DNA from: Pleurotus djamor
Taxonomy: Eukaryota; Basidiomycota; Agaricomycetes; Agaricales; Pleurotaceae
Reading direction: 5' to 3'
NCBI GenBank assembly: GCA_029747585.1
Contig: JAPEVF010000038.1
Coordinates: forward strand, 62,001 to 126,000
DNA: 64,000 nucleotides
Positions 56,885 to 64,000 of this stretch are shown here, piece after piece; positions within the stretch are counted from its first letter, which is position 1; every line of letters starts with the position of its first letter. The notes beneath the pieces were generated by a model. That model saw only the letters and a program-made list of their open reading frames with translations. It did no database searches and was not told where the DNA came from. A program made the translations under genes and the position numbers.

Positions 56885-59118
56885 CTACACCAGGTCCAGT
56901 GTGATCTTTTCCAACGAGCTCGAATCCAGCCGCGGTGAGGCAACCGTATAATCCCTCCAGGACACCGAAAGACTCCAATACCCAACGCGTCGATAACTGC
57001 CGTCCCCTTCCTCCTCTGTCTGTGTCACGATTATGCCTTCCCAGAAGGTATTTTTCCCATTATCCCGCAGGATAATGTACGATTGGCTCGCAGGTGGTAT
57101 GACTTCCGTTGTATCAAAAGCGACCTTCAGATGGCCCAGGTGCTTAAGGAGTGTCGGGTTGATATCGTGTCGATCCACAGGTATGATGATGTGTGATAGA
57201 GCCAGAGCATCCTCTCGGCGTACTGATATGGGCTCCTCCTGGATTGGCGCTTCATCAAGGATAATACCATCGTCAACAAACCCGTCGTCATCATCATACA
57301 CAGGCGGTGGCTCCGCTTTGTTGGTAACGACAACATCCTCTGCAGAGTCCGACAGCGATTCCACGAGCCTCCGAAGCTCCTCTGTAGGTTTATACAGATC
57401 CACCGTGGTCTCTTCCAAACACCTGCACAAGAAAACCGGACCAGTCATCATGAGCATTGCCTGAAGTTTCAATTTCCCAGAGGTGACTTGTCCGTAAGGT
57501 TGCCTCGGATCACGCAGGCTAAAGTCGCATTGCAGGACCTCGCAGACACTGAGCCGCGTCGTAAGCCTTGTCGTTGGACGCTTGACTTGGACGTGACCTT
57601 GAACCGAAGCCCAGGACCATGAAGGGGCGATGTACTCCTCCACACGGGGACGTAAAGGATCCTCAGCCCACGCATCTCCCATATCCAAGGAATCCATCAT
57701 GTCCTTCCTCCACGCGCTGCGATACCACAGCAGTCCACTCGCGAGGGAGGTTTCCCACAAGCCCGCGATGTATCGTCCAGACCGCTCACCCCAAAGCTGA
57801 TGAAATCGTTCTGCCACACCAGCGAAAGCTACCAACTTATCGGACGGCCAAGAAAGCGCGCGATGTGTGTAGCTGGAAACCGCATTGATCCAATCTTCTT
57901 CTAAAGTTTCCCAATCTTGCGACGTCCAGGTCGAGACATCGGTAACATCACTGTCAGCAGGGAGTTTGAATGCACTGGTATGTGGAGCGGTGAATCCGAG
58001 TTTGATGGCGTTATTGACAGGAATGACGTGGTGTTGACACTGGTATTCCAAGAACCTGGAAGTGAACACGAGTTTGCGAGGGGAGAGGAAGGACTCTTGA
58101 AAACACCATCCCCGTCCGTCGACTGGTTCGGGTTGTGCTTGTTCAGAGGAGCCGATGTTCTCGGTGTGAATGAATATGGTGGCCGTGCGACCATCTTCAT
58201 AAGGGACGGTGAACTTGGGATGCCGACCGTAGTATTCGGGGACGTGAAATTGAAAAGGGATACCCGCTTCAGAATGTGCGGATCGAGAAGCAACAAGGGT
58301 AAGGTAGGCATCTCGATAAATCTGCCCCATGCGAACGAGTTCGTTGTCTTTGTCTTCGGCAGAATCTTGGATGATGCAGAATGCATCCACCCACAAATAC
58401 TTCTGCCCTAGGCCATGAGTGAAATGTATAACGTCGCGAATGGTCTGAGGGATGAAGGTGGGCTCGATGTAGGAAAAGTACTTGTCGATGTTGGATTTGA
58501 GGGTGACATGAGCGGTCTGTGGGCCCCATACATAGCTCAGCGCGAGATACGACGAGACTATGCCAGTAGTTACGGTTAGACGAGGCCTTGTGGGGTCTGA
58601 GCAGTCGATGACACGGGTAGGCAAGGGTACGGGTTTAGGTTTGGGACAGATTTCGTCGTGATTCGAGAGACAGTCCTTAATCCGTTCCAACGAAAGGCGA
58701 CAAGCGTCCTCCAAGCCTACTTTTGACTGCGGAGGCCTGCCCGTGATGACATCCGCCGAGGGATCATCTGAATATCGGATGGTTTCAGAAATAGTTACAA
58801 GCTTCAAGAACCCGAAAGCTTACCTTCGGCGGTGTAAAGCGTGTAGTATTTGGACGTGATCTCGCCTTTTACGATTGACAATCGCGCGCGCATGAAGTTG
58901 TCAGGACGAAGCTGGAGAGAAAATGTGACGCGAGGTTGCACATCGTAGACTTCCCGAGTATCGAGCAAAACCTCGCAAATTCCGCAATGATGTTCGGTCT
59001 TTCCTATTTGTAAGGCATCCCAAGTCGTGATGTAGAGGACCTCGTCGCCTGCTAATAAGCTCTTCCATGATTCATGGGTGAGAGGACCACTTTTGCGACA
59101 GGCGTGGGGAGGAGACAT
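56885..59118 (-). CDS. HET-domain protein 2
   Basis: Two exons. The first (59118 to about 58824) encodes MSPPHACRKSGPLTHESWKS and a CGICEVLL motif parallel to HLCGLCSILF of HET1. A 56-nt intron sits where HET1 has its 54-nt intron; the second exon carries the rest. HET domain: YLALSYVWGPQTAH, IPQTIRDVIHFTHGLGQ, YLWVDAFCIIQDS, RMGQIYRDAYLTLVASRS, then GRGWCFQESFLSPRKLVFTS and APSWSWASVQGHV. The end KITLDLV matches HET1's CIVDLV. It lacks the roughly 90-residue N-terminal extension of HET1. Role as for HET1: non-self recognition or stress-induced arrest by family knowledge, unproven here. Confidence 0.92.
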
Positions 59119-59327
59119 GATAGATCTGATGTTGACACGAGGTTGAAGTGCGATCGATATAAGTTATAGCGCGATATGGGGAGACTTTTGGGTCGTTTAT
59201 GGCAGTATTTGTGCTACGATCGCAATCGTGCTCCTTCTCTTGCGGCCATCCTCGATATCTCTTCCCATAGTTGGTGTCTTAGTAAACACCGCTCAGTGGA
59301 CAGGTTGTACATGGATGAACGTACCTC

Positions 59328-59974
59328 CTAATGGTTTTCTGAGGCCAAGAAAGCGTACCCATCGCGATCCAATACGACTTTGGTACAGTGACTTTGGATT
59401 TTGTGTTGCAAGTTGACTTTCTCGACACTCTCTTTAGAGTAAGCGCCCAATGCGTTGCTTGGACCATACGCTCGACGATGCATGCACACCTTCGAAAATG
59501 TTTCCCAACGCGAGTGGACGGCCTGTTTTTGGAGCATCGGCGCGGCGGAGGTTGTGAAGGCCACATTCATATACAAAACAGGGTACCGAATTCAACGCCA
59601 ATCCACAGCAACGCGATCGACGAGAATGTAAAGGAGGGTGCTGCAAAACCGCCGTCTACGTGCTGCAGACTGGTCCCATCAGTGTCTGCAGTGAATGCGG
59701 TAATTGATATTAAAGACGTACCAAGAAGGGAACGGATTCATCGATGTGAACACGGTCACCTCTTGAATATTGGATGCGCATCTTCAGCAAGACCATCTTG
59801 CCATGGAAGACCGGCATCCATCCCTACTTTTCCAACATCGACTATGAACTGATCAGTCGGTGCGCAAGGAGTTCGCGTCCCGAAGTACCCTGTGAATCCC
59901 AGAGTACCCTCCTTTGTTGCCTCTTTGATGACTTCCAGGTAGGTATGCTCTAGAACCCTCAGTATCATGGTCAT
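59328..59974 (-). CDS. Small spliced gene of unknown function (candidate)
   Basis: Starts MTMILRVLEHTYLEVIKEA at 59974. Four exons can be joined in phase: a first ending HPIF, then (acceptor ACCAG) SLQHVDGGFAAPSF to FGTLF, then RPLALGNIFE, then SVEKVNLQHKIQSHCTKVVL ending ASENH with a stop at 59328-59330. Introns are 54-90 nt with GTGACC, GTATAT and GTGTGC donors. No domain is recognised. The coherent splicing supports a gene, but no homologue is known to me and an expressed pseudogene is possible. Confidence 0.35.
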
Positions 59975-60088
59975 TTCGAATTCATTCCTTTAGAGTTTGA
60001 CTCCCATGCGAACGCTGCGGTGTGAAAGCTTTGTTCTTCCAATCGTTGCCACTGGACCCACAGAAGAAGTGTACCCACTGCGCAAACC

Positions 60089-61191
60089 TTGCTGCAAGCC
60101 TTAAAAGCTCCAGTTAGAAGCTGGTGGGTGCACATATCAGCATGTCTTCGCGCAGCGGTGCGTACCATTCAGTTCTCCAAGGTTTCGTTGTTCCCCAGCT
60201 CATCCACCTCTCTCGCAGATACTGTCGTCGTCGTCAACACCACGGAGGCTCTAGCCAATGCTATTTCCTCCATCGAAGGCGCGGATTACCTTATTCTTGA
60301 CTCTGAAGGCTTGGACCTCGGCAATGTAGGTGGTCGAATCTCCATCATCATCCTCCGACCCATCCCCCGTGGTCCTCAACGGGCTAGCACAATCTATATC
60401 GTTGACGCCATCACACTCAGTCAAGAAACCCTCCAACCTTTGCTTCGCATCATTCAAGCCGATTCTCCCGTCAAAATCGTATACGACGGGCGCATGGACT
60501 ACACAGAGCTCAACTCTGCCTTCAACATCAGAATGGGCAAGACACTTGATATGCAGATAGTAGATATCCTGTCGAGACGCACCCGGCAGACCATTCACGA
60601 ACAGATGCGACGTCTTCCGACGTGGTTGCGAAGCACCGCGATGTCCTCACCTGCATCTCATGCTGATATCCACAACCTCAGTTCCCTCGGGTATTGCATG
60701 AAAGAGCATGGAATATACAATACAGGCAAAGCAAAAAGTCAGCTTCCTTTTTCCCACTCGCTTTGTGTTAGGCATTCAAATCGACTTTGACTTGTTCCCC
60801 AGTTGATCACGGAAAGTGGCTCGAGCGCCCCTTGACTCCCGAATACTTGCATTACGCCGCCATCGACGCCTGGCTGATCGGGCTGCTCTACAACAAATTT
60901 TTGCAGAAAAGGCTTTTGTATAATGTCGACGAACTCGCCGCGATGACTCAACGATACCTCACCGTTTGGAATGGAGAGAGGACCTCAGACGATGACAAGT
61001 ACACTCAACACTCACTCTTACCACTCAATGTTATCGACTACGTTGACCCATCCGTAACCGGCACGAGATCTTGTGACAAGTGTCATCGCACTCTCCCGAA
61101 TGTAACAAGGTTCTTTGCGGGGGGAGGGGCTTCAAACACTTGCAAGGTTTGTCATTCGTTGAGATTGTACACATTGACAGGGCGTATCTAG
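60089..61191 (+). CDS. DEDDy 3'-5' exonuclease with C-terminal zinc motif
   Basis: RNase D/WRN-type exonuclease fold, EXD1-like. Motif I YLILDSEGLDLG (D and E), motif II VYDGRMDYTEL (D), and motif III LHYAAIDAWLIGLLY (Tyr and Asp of the DEDDy type), reached through an intron at 60738-60802. The C-terminus adds a CDKCHRTLPN ... NTCKVCHSL pair (two CxxC motifs), a probable zinc ribbon. It is expected to trim RNA or DNA 3' ends, with the zinc finger aiding nucleic-acid or protein contact. The start is unresolved: the domain frame is open from 60089 but has no ATG before the domain. The nearest ATG (60142) is out of frame and would need a splice I cannot place. Confidence 0.75.
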
Positions 61192-61515
61192 GTATGTAGA
61201 CAATGCATGAGCGCGTCACTACCGAGTAGGTCGAGGTCATCAAATTCGTAGTAGTCACTTTATGTACGTTGAATTTCCAGTCTGCACCTTTGTACGCCTC
61301 CAATGGGTATATCCTTACCAAGCGCCTCCAAGTTGAAAGTTTTGATTTGAGTGCATTTGGGGCACAGTGACATCACGATGAATGAGCATGATCTTGAGGG
61401 NTATAAACGNAGAACCATTTACATTAAGGGGCCCGGGTGAGCGTCCCTTGTCAACTTGATCTCCTCCGATACAGGAAGAACGGACATGGGCGAAAAGATT
61501 GTCTCATTTTGGATT
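61192..61515. other. Intergenic between convergent genes
   Basis: Contains ambiguous bases at 61391 and 61410. No gene. Confidence 0.5.
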
Positions 61516-64000
61516 TTAGGCCTGCATCCGGCGAGGGTTGGTCCGTTGTAAGCAACTGTAGAATATCCGCCACCGTTCCTCTGAGGCCCCGGAAGGATGC
61601 AAGTTTAAGAGCATGAATTTATAGCTTCTGTTAACAGAGAGATATTTGACGGAGTCGTCGTCTTCGTACAACCAACACGACGTATCGCCGAATTGAGCTC
61701 GATGTGCAGGCGGCATCCAGCATAAGCGTTGATTACTCCATTGATCCACCAACCACCCATTAGCTTGAACATAACGGTGTCGTAGCTTGGTCTGCTTTAA
61801 AATTTCCGGAGGCACTTCTTTTTCCTCTATGCCCTCAACTTTTGCGGAAGGTAAAGAGAGAAAGTACCATTTTCGGAGGTTGACAGATCCCTCTCTCGTG
61901 GTACCCCGGAGGTAGANTTTTTTTCCCGTCGGAAGAAACACCGATGACTTCGTGGCCTGGAGCATCACCATCGAAGCGCGTCCACCGATGACGCCGCGGT
62001 GCGAGTTGCCATGCGAGTTTGAGCTTCGAAGAAAATGTCTGGCTGTGCACAAACAAGTTGAGTAGCGAAACGTATGAAGACCATACTATGGCGACCCATG
62101 TACCATCTATACTTGCTGCGACGCCTTGAAGTCGATCTCCTTCACTGCGACCACCTTCAATGGTAGCCAGAAGGCTATCATCTTGAAGCGACCAAAGTTC
62201 TGTCCAACTGGCATTCTGAAGAGCCATGAATCGCCCGTCTGATGAAATAGACCAGTGGCATTCCGGCAGACAGGCAAGGTGAGGCCTCTCGTTGATATCC
62301 CACAATCGAACGACAAGACCCCAATCCCCAGATACCAAGTGATTACCGTCGGGAGAGAAAGATACTGCGGTGATGGGTTCAGAAACGGTATAAGCATCTA
62401 TACAGGTCTTCTCCCGGATCGACCACACGCGCATTGTTCTGTCGAGTGAGGATGACAGAATGAGACCTTTCAAGGGGTTTACCGCGATACAGTCGACGGA
62501 CTTGGTATGCCCCTCAAACACATGGATGCAGGTTTGTGTTTCCATCCGCCATAGTCGGATGGTGGCATCGAAAGAACTCGACACGAGGATGTCGGGGCCG
62601 AGCATCTTAGCATCAGATACATTACCCTCATGGCCCACTAATTCCCTCCAGACAGAGCAGGTGAAAGTGTCGTAAAGGATAATTTTGTCTTTTCGCGCAA
62701 CGGCGAGATATTTGCCGTCTGGCGACCAGTCAGTTCTTGTGCAGTATGGTGATCCACCGGGGAGGGTCTTGAGCGTTTGACAACAATCGTCGAGAATTTT
62801 AACGGAATACTGGGTCCTATCATAGACAACGGACGCGGCAATTTTCTGGACAATATTTGGCGCGGCGGGTAACAGAGCTAAATGTGCCACGGACGCGAAC
62901 ATGTTTATCACTTTCAGAGGTGCCCCAGAAGCGGCATTCCAAACCCTTATTGTGTAGTCAGAGGACCCAGAGAAGATGGTGCAGTCATCCGTGGAAAATA
63001 TAGTTGAGTTGACCTTCTTTGAATGGCCGGAAAGAGTTCGTAGCAGGATTGAACCTGCAGCATCCCAGACGTTGATGACACAGTCCTCACCGGTGGACGC
63101 GATCCATTGGCCACTATGTGAGAATACGACACTGCGAATCGGGCCCATGTGACCTTCCATCACACGCAAACATGGTCCCCAAGTTTCCTCTGGACCGATA
63201 AGGACATCCACAACCGACAGCGCATCGACTTCGTGTGCGTATACATTCCTGAGAGTCGACTTGGATGGGGAAAAGCCCAGACCAGATATGTAGACCTGGA
63301 ATGGGCACGCTTTGACTGCGTCCATGAAAGTCAGGATGAAGCGATAGCCATCATTTATGAGCATCCTCGTTTGGTCATCTACCTGAAACCAATTACAATC
63401 AATGAGGGGTTAGGCAACGGAAATCGTGATGAGTCCGGCTTGCCTTGTACCATTCCAAAAGACGATTGAGAGCAGTGACCACAACATCGACTCGTCCAAT
63501 CATTCCCAACGCCTCCACCCATTGGAGGAGCTTCCTTTCCATGAAATCCTTGAAGAGCTTCGTAGTATCGCACAACAGAGTTGAGCGACACAGATGAAAG
63601 GACCAGTGCAGACAAGCATACTCGATGCTAGAGGAGATCGAGCGTGCCCGACGTTCGTCCAGATCAGTGATCTCGTTCAGGTGAACCAGGGGATCTGGGA
63701 GGTCACATATGTTCCGCTTCAGATTTTCCCTGTCTAGCAATATCTCCAGGCATCGGGAAGCAAGGTAGTCGTGACCGCTGAAAGAAGGTGAGTCGTTGAT
63801 CTTGGGAAGCCGGCAGCGGGTTGGATCCACCAAATATTGGGGGAAACTGGCATGGAGAAGACGAATTGGTTCATCTGCACCATAGGTCAAGACCGAGCGC
63901 ATACGATCGAGTACTTCATTCAGAACCGGAATCTTCAGCTGTAATAAGAGGCTAAAATGCACGGGCAACAGCTGCTCCTGCATGACGGCGAGGGCTCTGA
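61516..64000 (-). CDS. NLR-like (NACHT-WD40 type) protein, C-terminal part; 5' end beyond the window
   Basis: The first part (from the window edge) reads EPIRLLHASFPQYLVDPTRC, NICDLPDPLVHLNEITDLDER and LLQWVEALGMIGRVDVVVTALNRLLEWYK, the segment that follows the NACHT ATPase in Agaricomycete STAND/NLR proteins. A GC-AG intron (63443-63383) joins it to VDDQTRMLINDGYRFIL and YISGLGFSPSKSTL, the usual lead-in to the WD40 propeller. At least seven WD40 repeats follow (VMEGHMGPIRSVVFSHSG, TIRVWNAASG, VFEGHTKSVDCIAVNP and others). After an n at 61917 in a T-run the frame shifts, and the expected C-terminus (NQRLCWMPPAHRAQFG) continues to the stop at 61516. The NACHT domain and any N-terminal effector domain lie outside the window. 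Confidence 0.85.

Noticed and set aside
1..64000. CRISPR arrays, bacterial operons, phage or IS elements
   Set aside because: The sequence is eukaryotic with spliceosomal introns throughout; no spaced direct-repeat array or transposase gene was found.

Overview
This is nuclear DNA of a filamentous basidiomycete fungus, most likely an Agaricomycete. Most genes are split by many short introns (about 45-65 nt, GT..AG with CTRAY-like branch sites). Several families are typical of that class: F-box/LRR paralogues, HET-domain proteins, a WD40 NLR-type gene, AA7 flavo-oxidases and expanded kinase families. The order or genus cannot be fixed from the sequence. Isolated single 'n' bases occur; two of them sit exactly where a reading frame shifts.

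Layout. 0-2 kb: a perfect 166-bp inverted repeat with tRNA-like Pol III boxes, then a small secreted Cys-rich protein. 3-13 kb: an F-box protein, an AA7 oxidase, a PHO84-type phosphate transporter, and two more F-box genes. 13.7-19.3 kb: an unrecognised gene, a small Cys-based phosphatase and cyclophilin A. 20.6-23.1 kb: HET protein 1. 24-31 kb: one very large Ser-rich protein. 31.8-49.8 kb: a tangle of duplicated F-box/LRR and kinase genes interleaved with three conserved genes (HAP3, a metacaspase and FEN1). 50-52 kb: a second AA7 oxidase. 52-55 kb: gene-poor DNA with a possible MITE. 55.2-59.1 kb: a TKL-type pseudokinase and HET protein 2. 59.3-61.2 kb: an unrecognised small gene and a DEDDy exonuclease with a zinc motif. 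61.5-64 kb: the C-terminal half of an NLR-like WD40 protein that runs off the window.

The most interesting part is the 31.8-49.8 kb block. A kinase gene with a long unusual N-terminal region occurs three times (A, B, C), and an F-box/LRR gene occurs once apparently intact and twice as internally deleted relics. Kinase B is flanked by direct repeats of the FEN1 promoter and first codons, which looks like the scar of an insertion or tandem duplication. Copy C is inverted relative to A, is a mosaic of A-like and B-like sequence, and is broken by three lesions. The N-terminal half of the kinase family may be related to Crinkler/CR-type effectors (header plus nuclease-like fold plus kinase), but that is inference.

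Functionally, the window holds several gene types linked in fungi to non-self recognition or regulated cell death: two HET proteins, an NLR-like protein, a metacaspase and a pseudokinase. It also holds housekeeping genes for DNA repair (FEN1), transcription (HAP3), phosphate uptake and protein folding. The metacaspase has a GC-AG intron directly before its catalytic cysteine.
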